A stretch of DNA of 64,000 bases, taken from Ignavibacterium sp037440165. GTDB taxonomy: Bacteria; Bacteroidota; Ignavibacteria; Ignavibacteriales; Ignavibacteriaceae. Shown here piece after piece: positions 33,326 through 42,376 of this stretch. Below the pieces are notes generated by a model. That model was not told the DNA's origin, did not search any database, and saw only the letters and a program-made list of their open reading frames with translations. Position 1 is the first letter of the stretch. Each line of letters opens with the position of its first letter. The stretch covers positions 62,001 to 126,000 of the forward strand of contig NZ_JBBIUQ010000002.1 of the NCBI RefSeq assembly GCF_037440165.1, read 5' to 3'. Both the position numbers and the translations under genes were made by a program.

Positions 33326-34828
33326 CTAATCTGATGATTCAGGAAGATAAATTCTGAAAGTTGTTCCGCTTCCATACTCAGATTCAACTTCAATTTTACC
33401 TGAGTAGGAATCAAGTATTCTTTTTACGATTGATAACCCGAGTCCGGTGCCGCTGATATTTTTTGTGAATTCATTTTTAGCACGGAAAAATTCTGAGAAG
33501 AGTTTTTTCTTTTCTTCATCTTTCATTCCGATTCCGGAATCTTTTATCTCAGATACAATAAAGTTACCTGAGTGATAAATTTTTAAAATAATACTTCCCT
33601 GCTGGCGATTATATTTTATTGCGTTGCTAATAAGATTCGTAAACAACCTTGTTATCTCGTCTGTATCTGCATTTATACAATTCGCATTTGATTGATAATC
33701 AAAAAATTCTACCTGAATTCCTTTCTTCTGAATATCAAGCTGAAAAAGTTCGAAAACTGATTTAATGATTTCAGTAAGACATACTTTTCGAATTTCTCTT
33801 TTAACAGTTTTAAGCTCCATTCGCGAAATATCAAGTAAATCATTAACCAATTTAAGCAAACCATCAAGTCTTATCATTGAACGGTCTATGTATTCTTTCC
33901 TTTGAGCTTCTGAAATTGAGATGTTGCTGTCATTAATCAGTTTAAGGAAACCATATACTGCAGCTATCGGAGCCTTCAGTTCGTGAGAAACCATTGATAC
34001 AAATTGTGACTTAATTAACTCAATTTTCTTTAATTCGGAAATGTCTTTAAACACAATCACAACTCCTGCAAGATTTTCGCCTGGATGAAAAACAGGTGAA
34101 GCTGTGGCTTCTATAAAAAATTCCCGATTAGGTTTTAGTTCAAGTTGAATCGTGTATGATCTTTTTTCTTTTGAGTCAGAAAGAAGAAATTTATTTATTA
34201 GTTCTAATATCTCCGAACGAAGTTTATCGAGTATATATTCTTCAACTTTAATTTCATCAAGCTCAAGAAATCTGAATACAGCAGGATTAAATAAAACTGC
34301 AAGTCCTTCTTTATTAACTACAAGAACTCCGTCAGTGATTGAATTTATGATTGTGTTTAATCTTGTTTTCTCGAAAGCAACTTCAAGAAGCCGTTCTTCT
34401 CTTTCGCGTTTCCATTTTTCTTCTTCGAGCAAAAGAAGTCTTTTCTGATAACCGTTTTTTAATTCTGCAATCAGTTCTTCAGGTGTGAATGGTTTTGGAA
34501 TGTAGCTCTGTGCACCAAGTTTAGTTGCTTCAATTGCTGTATCATAACTTGCATAAGCAGTTGCGATGAAACAAACTGTGTTTGGAAATTTTTGTTTGAT
34601 TTTTTTCAGAACTTCAATACCTTCAATGTCAGGCATCTTTAAATCAATTACCGCAATGTCATATTCCTTTGATGTTCCGAGTTTGATTCCTTCATTTCCG
34701 TTTTCTGCCGCATCAACTTTATAGCCTTCCATCTCGAGCAAACGCTGAACTCCGGTTCGAAGTCCTTTTTCATCATCAACGATTAATATTTTTGGTTTAT
34801 TGTTTTGCATTTGTCTATTCAATGGCAC
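33326..34828 (-). CDS. Receiver-PAS-histidine kinase
   Basis: A 500-residue soluble kinase. The receiver (about 12-125) has D62, T90 and K112. A PAS domain covers about 155-265, ending in IVFKDISELKK. HisKA carries H282 in SHELKAPIAAVYG and the HATPase has ISGTGLGLSIVKRI near 460. An input receiver suggests that it is itself controlled by another kinase, for example the hybrid systems in this window. The start is given as GTG at 34828; an ATG at 34810 would remove six residues and also leaves the receiver intact. Neither has a clear ribosome-binding site. Confidence 0.92.
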   Translation of the reverse strand: MPLNRQMQNNKPKILIVDDEKGLRTGVQRLLEMEGYKVDAAENGNEGIKLGTSKEYDIAVIDLKMPDIEGIEVLKKIKQKFPNTVCFIATAYASYDTAIEATKLGAQSYIPKPFTPEELIAELKNGYQKRLLLLEEEKWKREREERLLEVAFEKTRLNTIINSITDGVLVVNKEGLAVLFNPAVFRFLELDEIKVEEYILDKLRSEILELINKFLLSDSKEKRSYTIQLELKPNREFFIEATASPVFHPGENLAGVVIVFKDISELKKIELIKSQFVSMVSHELKAPIAAVYGFLKLINDSNISISEAQRKEYIDRSMIRLDGLLKLVNDLLDISRMELKTVKREIRKVCLTEIIKSVFELFQLDIQKKGIQVEFFDYQSNANCINADTDEITRLFTNLISNAIKYNRQQGSIILKIYHSGNFIVSEIKDSGIGMKDEEKKKLFSEFFRAKNEFTKNISGTGLGLSIVKRILDSYSGKIEVESEYGSGTTFRIYLPESSD

Positions 34829-34980
34829 GCAGATAACATAGATTAAATTGATAAACGCAGATTATTTAGTCAATTCATTCCCACTAAACCAGCGTCATCT
34901 TTGATTATTAAATGATGACATAAGTCAAGCTGAATTTATTTCAGCTTCTTTGTAAAGAATTTGAACAAATTTTTTATTGA

Positions 34981-35005
34981 GATCCTGAAACAAGTTCAGG
35001 ATGAC
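34981..35005. repeat. Hairpin repeat, ATCCTGAA type
   Basis: The sequence CCTGAAACAAGTTCAGG is flanked by GAT and ATGAC, forming a stem of nine pairs with a short loop. The same element occurs at 39400-39424 with one compensated pair change. It lies in the 229-base gap between the kinase and the sensory hydrogenase operon. Confidence 0.8.
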
Positions 35006-35057
35006 AGCTTTATAAATTTGTGCATTAATCATCTATACAATCAGCGTCATCTACCAG

Positions 35058-35471
35058 TTATTTGTTAATATTTTTTAACTCAAAAAATGTCTCAAGCTTC
35101 TGAACAAATTCATCAATGATTACAGGTTTGTTAATCAGCTCATCAGCATTTATCCATTCTTTCTCTTCACTGGTTGAAGCTCCGAATTTGAATCCGGTAT
35201 CATAAGTAGCTGATGTAAGAATGAATACAGGAATATTATTTCCGTGTTCATCTTTTTTTATCCGATGACACAAAACAAAACCAGAATCATATTCTTCCAT
35301 AATTAAGTCAATTACTGCTGCATTTGGTTTTGTTTTCTTGAAAACCTCCCAACCTTCAGCAGAACTGTTTGCTGTAATCACTTCATAACCTTTTGATTCA
35401 ATAAGCAATTTATTCTGCTCAAGCAGATCTATATCGTCATCAACTAAAAGAATTTTTTTCTTCTTATCCAT
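35058..35471 (-). CDS. Response regulator receiver protein of the sensory hydrogenase
   Basis: A 137-residue receiver with D11/D12, phospho-acceptor D55, T86 and K115. An insertion of about 12 residues (FKFGASTSEEKEW) lies between beta-4 and beta-5. There is no output domain. The start at 35471 overlaps the end of the hydrogenase-like kinase gene by eight bases; an ATG at 35489 would add six residues. Gene pairing makes it the likely partner of that kinase. How it affects hydrogenase expression is unknown, since it has no DNA-binding domain. Confidence 0.9.
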   Translation of the reverse strand: MDKKKKILLVDDDIDLLEQNKLLIESKGYEVITANSSAEGWEVFKKTKPNAAVIDLIMEEYDSGFVLCHRIKKDEHGNNIPVFILTSATYDTGFKFGASTSEEKEWINADELINKPVIIDEFVQKLETFFELKNINK

Positions 35472-37476
35472 TACTTTGAACTCCTTCAAAATTTTCTTTT
35501 GGTTTAAATGAATGTTTCCCCGGCAATTTTACGATAAATGTTGTTCCTTTTCCTTCCTCAGAAACAAATCTGATATTGCCTTTGTGCATTTTAACAATTC
35601 CATATGAAATTGCTAAGCCAAGTCCTGTTCCTTTACCAATACTTTTTGTTGTAAAAAACGGAGTAAAAATTTTGCTGTGATTTTCTTTTGGTATTCCTTT
35701 ACCTGTATCAATGAATTCTATTACAGTCTCATTATCATTACAATTAAGATTAATAGTTAATACTTTCTTTTCAGATTCCATCATTGCATCGCAGGCATTT
35801 TTTATTATGTTGATGAAAACCTGTTTAAGCTGATCTTCATCAGCTGCAAGAATACATTCACCGTTTTTGTGATTCAGAATAAAATTAAAATCTTTATAAG
35901 CAGGATTAACCGTAAATGGTTTTACAATATCGGTCAAAACTTTTTTCAAATCAATTTCTTTAAGGTTAAGCTTACCCTGTCGTGCAAAGTTCAGAAGATT
36001 TGATACAATATTTTTACCTCTGTTAGCTTCTTCGATAATAAGTTCAAGATCTGCTTTATATCTGTCATCATTATAATATTTTTCTAATTCTTTTTTAATC
36101 ATCGAAGTATAAAGCAAAATTGTTCCAAGTGGATTATTAATTTCGTGTGCAACACCTGCTGCAAGCTGACCAATTGATGCAAGCTTTTCTGCTATTCTCA
36201 ATTGTTCCTGAGTATTACTTAAATTTTCATAAGCATTTTTTAGTTCATCAATAAGATAAGGCAAACACATTTCTTTTTCAGCAAGTCCTTTTGCAATTGC
36301 AATGGCATATTCTCGACAGGTTTCATAACCGCAAGCACCGCAATTCAGTTCATCCTTTGCAGAATATTTTTTAGTCTGTGCAAGTATTTCTCTGATCTTA
36401 TTTTCACTTGGCATTGGTCTGCGTTGATTATCAACTTTAAAGTTTCTCAGCAGATCAAGTTTACGCGCATTGTAGAGATTACTTTTCCAAACCCGCTTAT
36501 CAACATTATTAATTTTTTCACTAATGAAGTCAATAACTTTTTCCCGTCGTGAATAGTAATTAAGTGTTGTATCAATTGCAGGACCGCTGATGCAACCTTC
36601 ACAGAAAAGAATATCTGTAAACTTTGCATTGATATTATTGTTCGCAATTTCCTGAATTATTTCTAAAACCTTTTTCTTACCTTCCACAACGATTATATCT
36701 TTTTCAAGGATATCATCGCTTATGTCTGTAGTTTTCAATAAGCCACCGGCAAGCGGATATGCTTTGCCCATCATTGCGTGTGGCGGATTGAATTCACTTT
36801 CATCAAGAGAATTAACATCAATATTAATTTCTCCGAACATTTCTTTCAGTTCCTGAAATGTAAGAACTGCATCAATAACTCCGCTGACTTCTTTATCCAC
36901 TGCTTCATGTTTTTTTGCCACACAAGGTCCAATAAAAACAATTTTTATATCATCACTTAATTCCTGTTTCAGATATCTTCCCAATGCAATCATTGGAGAA
37001 ACAACTTTTGCAAGATTCGGAACAAGCTCAACATAATATTTTTGAATGAAGCTAACTACTGCCGGACAAGCTGAACTGATTATTGTTTTATCAGTTTCTG
37101 ATTTCAGGATATCCATATAATGATTAGCAATTAGATCTGCACCGAAAGCTGTTTCAATCACTTGTGTGAATCCCAATTTCCTCAGCGCTGCAGGAACTTT
37201 TCTGTAATTATCAGGGAATGAAGCTGCAAATGAAGGAGCAACTATAGCAACTGCTTTTCCTGTATTTAGAAGTGAGTAAGTTAAATCAATCTCGGAAAGG
37301 ATTTGTTTTGCATCCTGTGAACAAACTTTTACGCAATGACCACATACAATACAGCGTTCTTCAATTACCTGCGCCTGAGCATCAACAACACGAATAGCTG
37401 CAGCAGGACATTCTCTTATACAAGAGTAACATCTTTTACATCGGTCAGTTATTGTTGATACTATTGCGTAACTCAT
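35464..37476 (-). CDS. Sensory [FeFe]-hydrogenase-like protein fused to a histidine kinase
   Basis: A 670-residue protein. Two N-terminal [4Fe-4S] motifs (C13-C16-C19-C23, C42-C45-C48-C52) precede a hydrogenase H-domain in which the H-cluster motifs are altered: L1 SSACPAV (C137), L2 IGPCVAKK (C185), L3 FCEGC (C292, C295). The second L1 Cys used for proton transfer in catalytic enzymes is Ala136. A further Fe-S motif C379-C382-C387-C404 is followed by HisKA with H445 in AHEINNPLG and a HATPase. This is the layout of HfsB-like H2 sensors, so the protein probably senses H2 or redox state and phosphorylates the next gene product. It lies 85 bases after hydA. Confidence 0.9.
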   Translation of the reverse strand: MSYAIVSTITDRCKRCYSCIRECPAAAIRVVDAQAQVIEERCIVCGHCVKVCSQDAKQILSEIDLTYSLLNTGKAVAIVAPSFAASFPDNYRKVPAALRKLGFTQVIETAFGADLIANHYMDILKSETDKTIISSACPAVVSFIQKYYVELVPNLAKVVSPMIALGRYLKQELSDDIKIVFIGPCVAKKHEAVDKEVSGVIDAVLTFQELKEMFGEINIDVNSLDESEFNPPHAMMGKAYPLAGGLLKTTDISDDILEKDIIVVEGKKKVLEIIQEIANNNINAKFTDILFCEGCISGPAIDTTLNYYSRREKVIDFISEKINNVDKRVWKSNLYNARKLDLLRNFKVDNQRRPMPSENKIREILAQTKKYSAKDELNCGACGYETCREYAIAIAKGLAEKEMCLPYLIDELKNAYENLSNTQEQLRIAEKLASIGQLAAGVAHEINNPLGTILLYTSMIKKELEKYYNDDRYKADLELIIEEANRGKNIVSNLLNFARQGKLNLKEIDLKKVLTDIVKPFTVNPAYKDFNFILNHKNGECILAADEDQLKQVFINIIKNACDAMMESEKKVLTINLNCNDNETVIEFIDTGKGIPKENHSKIFTPFFTTKSIGKGTGLGLAISYGIVKMHKGNIRFVSEEGKGTTFIVKLPGKHSFKPKENFEGVQSNG

Positions 37477-37490
37477 TTTTCTCTTCTGTT

Positions 37491-37556
37491 ACTTTGTGTT
37501 CATCGTGTCTTAATTGTGAAATTTAGATTTGCAATCAGACACTGTGAACACAGGGA
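37491..37556. repeat. Inverted repeat between hydA and the sensory kinase gene
   Basis: Arms of 20 bases at 37491-37510 and 37537-37556 match at about 15 positions (TGTGTTCA and GTGTCT blocks). The resulting hairpin lies in the 85-base gap on the transcript. Arms of this style resemble the GTGTTC/CACAGAG repeats often seen beside GxxExxY genes, but no gene lies inside. Confidence 0.5.
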
Positions 37557-37561
37557 TACAC

Positions 37562-39289
37562 TTAATTATTTAAAATCTTCTTCTTATCAAAATACTCAGT
37601 GTGAAGAATCTCGTGAGCTTTATGAGAATTGGGCTCACCGAAAAATTCTCTGTAAAGTGTTTTTACTGATTCATTCTCGTGAGATCTTCTGTGTTTTGCA
37701 TTTTCATCAATCTGATAAAGAACTTTAACACGCTTCATTACTTTTTCTGGTTTTTGATGAATAGGTTGTCCGCCGCCGTTAATACAGCCACCTGGACAAG
37801 CCATAACTTCCACAAAATGATGTTTTGAATTTCCTGATTTTACCTGTTCAACAATTTGCTTTACATTACCGATGCCATTAACAACTGCAATGTTTATTTC
37901 CATACCATTAATATTCACAGTTGCTTCTTTAACACCTTCCATTCCGCGAATTTCTTCGAACTCAAGTTTATCAAGTTCTTTACCTGTAAGTTTCCAATAA
38001 GCTGTTCTTAAAGCAGCTTCCATCACACCGCCACTTGTTCCAAATATTGCAGCTGCTCCTGTTGATTCACCAAGTGGATTATCAAATTCGCTTTCTGGTA
38101 AGTCGTTGAAATCAATTCCTGCTATCTTGAAAAAGCGAACCAACTCTCTTGTTGTTAAAACTGCATCAACATCAGGCAAAACTTCTTCTTTTAACTCTGG
38201 TCTAGCAGATTCATATTTTTTTACTGTGCAAGGCATAATTGAAACTACATAAATATCTTTAGGATCAATTCCCATTTTCTTTGCATAATAAGTTTTGAGC
38301 ACGGCACCTTCCATTTCGTGCGGTGATTTACAAGTTGAAATGTGATCAAGAATTTCAGGCGAATTCATTTCAGCATATTTAACCCAACCCGGACAGCAGC
38401 TTGTGAACATTGGCAATGCACTACCATTTTGAATTCTATGAACTAATTCAGTTGCTTCTTCCATAATAGTTAAATCAGCAGCGAAGTTAGTATCAAAAAC
38501 TTTTTTGAAACCAAGACGACGAAGCCCTGTAACGATTAATCCCGTTACATCTGTACCAAGCGGCATATTATACTCTTCACCAATTGAAGCGCGAACAGCC
38601 GGTGCAACCTGAGCGATACAATATTTTTTTCTATCATAAAGAGCTGATGCAACTTCTTTAACAGAACTTTTTTCACGAAGTGCTGCAGTAGGACAAACCA
38701 GGATACACTGTCCGCAAAGAATACAATCACTTACATTTAATCCTTTATTGTAAGGTGTTGTAACTATAGATGAAAAGCCTCGTTTAGTAAAATCAATCGC
38801 ACCAATTTTCTGAACTTCATGGCAGGCACGAACACATCTGCCGCATAAAATACATTTTGCAGGATCGCGTTCCATTGAAGCACTTGAAATATCAATTGCG
38901 TGAGATTTAGTTTCGCCAACATAGCGATGTTCTCTTACACCATATCTTTCAGATAAATCCTGCAGTTCACAATTTTTGTTTCTTACACAAATCAGGCAGT
39001 CCTGCGGATGATTTTCTATCAGTAATTCAACTATAGTTTTTCTAGCTCTTCTTACTCTTGGTGAATCTGTTTCAACAACCATTCCTTCTGAAACAGGATA
39101 AGCACAAGCGGGTGTTAAACCTCTAAAGCCTTCAACTTCAACAGAACAAATTCTGCAAGCTCCTGAAGGAAAAAGATTTTTCATATGGCATAAGGTTGGA
39201 ATTGTTATTCCAACTGATTTAGCAGCGTCAAGAATTGTCATTCCATCTTCTGCATTTACTTTTATTCCATTTATTGTTAACTGAACCAT
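37562..39289 (-). CDS. hydA: [FeFe]-hydrogenase catalytic subunit, HydA of the trimeric enzyme
   Basis: A 575-residue M3-type catalytic subunit that makes or oxidises H2. N-terminal [2Fe-2S] cysteines are C34, C45, C48 and C62; H94-C98-C101-C107 form the His-ligated cluster; C146-C149-C152-C156 and C189-C192-C195-C199 form two [4Fe-4S] clusters. The H-cluster motifs are canonical: TSCCPGW (C298 for proton transfer, C299), MPCTVKK (C354) and ACPGGCINGGG (C498, C502). The C-terminus has the small-subunit segment. With HydB and HydC on the same strand it forms an NAD(P)H and ferredoxin-dependent, probably electron-bifurcating enzyme. A 275-base repeat island separates it from hydB. Confidence 0.96.
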   Translation of the reverse strand: MVQLTINGIKVNAEDGMTILDAAKSVGITIPTLCHMKNLFPSGACRICSVEVEGFRGLTPACAYPVSEGMVVETDSPRVRRARKTIVELLIENHPQDCLICVRNKNCELQDLSERYGVREHRYVGETKSHAIDISSASMERDPAKCILCGRCVRACHEVQKIGAIDFTKRGFSSIVTTPYNKGLNVSDCILCGQCILVCPTAALREKSSVKEVASALYDRKKYCIAQVAPAVRASIGEEYNMPLGTDVTGLIVTGLRRLGFKKVFDTNFAADLTIMEEATELVHRIQNGSALPMFTSCCPGWVKYAEMNSPEILDHISTCKSPHEMEGAVLKTYYAKKMGIDPKDIYVVSIMPCTVKKYESARPELKEEVLPDVDAVLTTRELVRFFKIAGIDFNDLPESEFDNPLGESTGAAAIFGTSGGVMEAALRTAYWKLTGKELDKLEFEEIRGMEGVKEATVNINGMEINIAVVNGIGNVKQIVEQVKSGNSKHHFVEVMACPGGCINGGGQPIHQKPEKVMKRVKVLYQIDENAKHRRSHENESVKTLYREFFGEPNSHKAHEILHTEYFDKKKILNN

Positions 39290-39326
39290 TTGTTACTCCA
39301 AAATTCCTTTTCAAATCATTCATTTA

Positions 39327-39450
39327 TTGGGGACTGTCTAAAAAGTGTCATTCCGAATTTATTTCGGACTCTAAAGTTTCGTTTTTTAGTCATAAATTTG
39401 AACCTGAAACAAGTTCAGGTTGACAGAATCAGCCATTTTTGACAGCCCAA
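39327..39450. repeat. MITE-like element with terminal inverted repeats and hairpins
   Basis: An outer inverted repeat (TTGGGG-ACTGTC-TAAAAA, 39327-39345, versus TTTTTGACAGCCC, 39433-39450 read in reverse) encloses two hairpins: TCCGAA/TTCGGA (39352-39368) and the CCTGAAACAAGTTCAGG hairpin (39400-39424). It has no coding content. It lies between hydB and hydA and probably inserted into the operon. Confidence 0.65.
39400..39424. repeat. Hairpin repeat, AACCTGAA type
   Basis: The second copy of the repeat at 34981-35005. The two differ at one T-A pair, which is replaced by A-T, so pairing is kept. It forms the inner hairpin of the 39327-39450 element. Confidence 0.8.
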
Positions 39451-39469
39451 AAGCTTGATAAAATATTTT

Positions 39470-39546
39470 GGCTTTAGCCATATTATTAAATTGGGCTGAA
39501 GCCCATTATTGTTGAGACTCATTCAACCCCGACCTGAAGGTCGGGG
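39470..39546. repeat. Cluster of three short hairpins
   Basis: GGCTTTAGCC (39470-39479), GGGCTGAAGCCC (39493-39504) and CCCCGACCTGAAGGTCGGGG (39527-39546) are perfect palindromes separated by AT-rich spacers. The last is GC-rich but not followed by a T-tract on either strand, so it looks like a REP-like repeat rather than a terminator. Confidence 0.75.
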
Positions 39547-39564
39547 CAATAAAACACTTGTGTA

Positions 39565-41550
39565 CTAATTAACATTTATCGCCTCAAAGCGGCAGTTTTC
39601 AACACACATTCCACACTTTACACATTTCTCATCAAGTATATAATGAGCTTGTCCTTTCTCACCAACGATTGCTTCAACTGCACACTTACGTAAGCATAAT
39701 CCACAACCTGTGCACTTTTCATTATCAATTGTAAAAGTTAAAAGCTCCTTACATACACCGGCAGAACATTTTCTATCATATAAATGCTCTTCATATTCTT
39801 CTCGGAAATATCTCATTCCTGATAAAACAGGATTTGGTGCCGACTGTCCCAATCCGCAAAGTGAAGTATCTTTAATTACATCAGCAAGTCTTTGTAAATG
39901 AATCATACCTTTGAATCTTAGCAGTTGTTCATTCTTATCTTTGCTTGAAGCATATCGCTTAGGAATTCTCTCAATTATTTCAAGCAATCGTTTTGTCCCT
40001 TCACGACAAGGAACACATTTTCCACAGCTTTCCTGCTGAATGAATGTTAAGAAATATTTTGCAACATCTACCATACAAGTGTCTCCATCCATAACAACAA
40101 AACCACCCGAACCCATCATTGCACCGATTTCTTTTAATGATTCGTAATCAACCGGAGTATCAATTAAATGTTCTGGTATGCAACCGCCGGAAGGACCGCC
40201 AATCTGAACTGCTTTAAATTCTTTACCATTAGGAATTCCACCGCCAATCTTAAAGACAACATCTGCAAGAGTTGTTCCCATCGGAACTTCGACAAGTCCA
40301 GTATTCTTCACATTACCGCTAAGAGCAAAAACTTTTGTACCTTTAGATTTTTCAGTTCCAATTTTTGAAAACTCTTCTCCGCCCATTAAAATTATCGGTG
40401 GAACATTTCCAAAAGTTTCAACATTGTTTATGACAGTTGGTTTACCCCAAAGTCCTGCCTGAACAGGATAAGGAGGACGAGGTCTTGGCATACCTCGTTT
40501 GCCTTCGATTGAAGCGATTAGTGCTGTTTCTTCTCCGCAAACAAATGCACCAGCACCTTTTTTAATTTTTATGTGAAGCGAAAAGCCTGTGTTGAGAATG
40601 TTATCTCCGAGAATTCCATATCTTTCACAAAGATTGATTGCATTCTGAAGTTTTTCAATTGCTAACGGATATTCAGCTCTGCAATAAATATAAGCTTGTG
40701 AAGCACCAATGGCATAAGCCGCTATCATCATTCCTTCAATAATTCTGAAAGGATCGCTTTCGAGTAAAGAACGATCCATAAAAGCGCCCGGATCTCCTTC
40801 ATCAGCATTACAAATCAAATATTTCTGCTCTGATTTTTGTTTGAAAGCAAGTTCCCATTTTTTTCCGGTTGGAAATCCACCACCGCCTCTTCCGCGCAAA
40901 CCACTTACCGTAATTTCTTTAATAACCTCTTCCGGTCTCATCAATCTTACAACTTTATCAAATGCTTTGAATCCACCGTAAGCGAGATAAGTATCAATTG
41001 AATCCGGATTGATGATTCCGCAATTTGATAAAACTATTTTTCGCTGGAATTCAAAGAAAGGAGTTTCATTAATATTTCTTGCATCGCTGTTTGTTTTGCC
41101 GTGTGTTCCTAAAAGTTTTTCTTTAAATATTTTTTTCTCAACTAATACAGTGTGTAAAAATTTAGAAACAATTTTGGGAGTAATTTCGCAGTAAGAAACT
41201 CTGTCTTCGCCGGAAAGTTTTACATCAACAATTGGTTCAACAGCACAGTAACCTATGCAACCAGTTGATTCAACGATTGCTTCAATGTTAAGTTTTTTCA
41301 ATTCTTCAATAATAGTTTCTTTTACCTTCCCTGCACCAGAAGCCAATCCACAAGTTCCCATTCCTATGATAATTATTGGAAGATCGTGTTCTTCATATCT
41401 TAATCTTTTTCTTAGAGAAGAAATTTCTTTGCGGCAGTTTTCATCGCTATGGCAAAGAGGACCTTCAGTACAACATTGAATAAAATGTTCACAGGGATTT
41501 TGCGGAGTATGCCAGCATTTTTCACAGCAGAGTTGATCAAAATTTTTCAT
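39565..41550 (-). CDS. hydB: NuoF-like hydrogenase subunit HydB
   Basis: A 661-residue flavoprotein subunit that exchanges electrons with NAD(P). The chain starts with a Cys-rich stretch (C8, C9, C12, C20, C26, C27, C33, C39), then a thioredoxin-like [2Fe-2S] domain with GTCGLASGA and STGCIGYCAVEP (about 65-135), the FMN/NAD domain with GLRGRGGGGFPTGKKW (about 215) and NADEGDPGAFMDRSLLESDP (about 245), a [4Fe-4S] site ESCGKCVPCREGTKRL (about 535) and two C-terminal ferredoxin-type [4Fe-4S] motifs (from about 605). The start overlaps the hydC stop by ATGA. The subunit is typical for HydABC or Hnd; whether NADH or NADPH is used cannot be told. Confidence 0.96.
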   Translation of the reverse strand: MKNFDQLCCEKCWHTPQNPCEHFIQCCTEGPLCHSDENCRKEISSLRKRLRYEEHDLPIIIIGMGTCGLASGAGKVKETIIEELKKLNIEAIVESTGCIGYCAVEPIVDVKLSGEDRVSYCEITPKIVSKFLHTVLVEKKIFKEKLLGTHGKTNSDARNINETPFFEFQRKIVLSNCGIINPDSIDTYLAYGGFKAFDKVVRLMRPEEVIKEITVSGLRGRGGGGFPTGKKWELAFKQKSEQKYLICNADEGDPGAFMDRSLLESDPFRIIEGMMIAAYAIGASQAYIYCRAEYPLAIEKLQNAINLCERYGILGDNILNTGFSLHIKIKKGAGAFVCGEETALIASIEGKRGMPRPRPPYPVQAGLWGKPTVINNVETFGNVPPIILMGGEEFSKIGTEKSKGTKVFALSGNVKNTGLVEVPMGTTLADVVFKIGGGIPNGKEFKAVQIGGPSGGCIPEHLIDTPVDYESLKEIGAMMGSGGFVVMDGDTCMVDVAKYFLTFIQQESCGKCVPCREGTKRLLEIIERIPKRYASSKDKNEQLLRFKGMIHLQRLADVIKDTSLCGLGQSAPNPVLSGMRYFREEYEEHLYDRKCSAGVCKELLTFTIDNEKCTGCGLCLRKCAVEAIVGEKGQAHYILDEKCVKCGMCVENCRFEAINVN

Positions 41551-42038
41551 TCGCTCACCTCAGCTTTCTCAGTCTTCTTAGCTGCAGAAGAAGTTGTTTG
41601 ATATTTTTTCAGAATTTTTGGAATATCTTTAACTGTTATCCGTCCATGATAATCATCATTAACTAAAATAACCGGAGCAATGGAACAAGCACCAATGCAG
41701 TTTACTACTTCAATAGTAAATTGTTTGTCACGAGTTGTTTCTCCTGCTTTAATTTTAAGTTCACTTTCCAGTGCATAAAGTATATTTGCTGAATTTTTCA
41801 CATGGCAGGCAGTTCCTCTGCAAACGCGAATGATATTTTTGCCCAGCGGAGTTAATCTGAACTGATTATAAAAAGTTGCAACTCCATAAACCCGGCTTAA
41901 AGGAACTCCTACAAATTCTGAAATATCTTTTAATGCATTTTCAGGTAAATACCCATAAATATTTTGCACATCCTGAAGAAGCGGAATGAGACTGCTTCTG
42001 TCAAGCGGTTGATAAGATCTGAAAATTTGTTTGTGCAT
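41547..42038 (-). CDS. hydC: NuoE-like hydrogenase subunit HydC
   Basis: A 163-residue [2Fe-2S] protein with the thioredoxin-like fold of NuoE and HndA. Cluster ligands occur in CRGTACH (near 78-84) and NCIGACSIAPV (near 120). It starts the hydC-hydB-hydA run on the minus strand, with ATGA overlap to hydB. Its extra C-terminal Lys/Glu-rich tail of about 20 residues is unremarkable. As the first gene of the hydrogenase operon it defines the 338-base upstream promoter region. Confidence 0.95.
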   Translation of the reverse strand: MHKQIFRSYQPLDRSSLIPLLQDVQNIYGYLPENALKDISEFVGVPLSRVYGVATFYNQFRLTPLGKNIIRVCRGTACHVKNSANILYALESELKIKAGETTRDKQFTIEVVNCIGACSIAPVILVNDDYHGRITVKDIPKILKKYQTTSSAAKKTEKAEVSE

Positions 42039-42376
42039 TTTGTCCTCAATTAATTAAATCGCAGTCGCTGCTTTTTTTCATATTAAATGCCACTAGCTGT
42101 GAGTAAAAAGATTTATTTAAAGGAAATATTCAAATCAACAATTCGTAATCAGCAATTAAGTTTTCTTGTAATTGGGAAATGTTTTATTGATTTGTGGAAT
42201 GAATTTGTGAGATAAAACAAAGGAATGTACTCAATGTAAAATGCAGAATGTATAATGTATAATAAAGAATTTTGATTATAGCTGGTATGACTCACTTCTG
42301 GTAAATGTGTGACATTAATTTATTGTTAAAATTAATTTTTCTTCTGTTAGCTTATAATATTTTAGCAAAAGAAAAT
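42039..42376. other. Intergenic region between hydF and hydC
   Basis: 338 AT-rich bases without a supported gene. It must hold the promoter for hydCBA on the minus strand and the end of the hydF transcript. Inside, 42223-42266 shows an irregular tandem of AATGTA(T/A) words with a period near 8 bases. No strong terminator or operator was recognised. Confidence 0.5.
42223..42266. repeat. Short degenerate tandem repeat
   Basis: The word AATGTA recurs four times with a period of 7-9 bases, with ATGCAG in place of one unit. Such AATGTATAATG strings are often low-complexity spacer sequence; no function is assigned. Confidence 0.5.

Noticed and set aside
33223..33414. Small minus-strand frame after the REC-PAS kinase
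   Set aside because: It overlaps the C-terminal codons of the kinase in another frame and has no features of its own.
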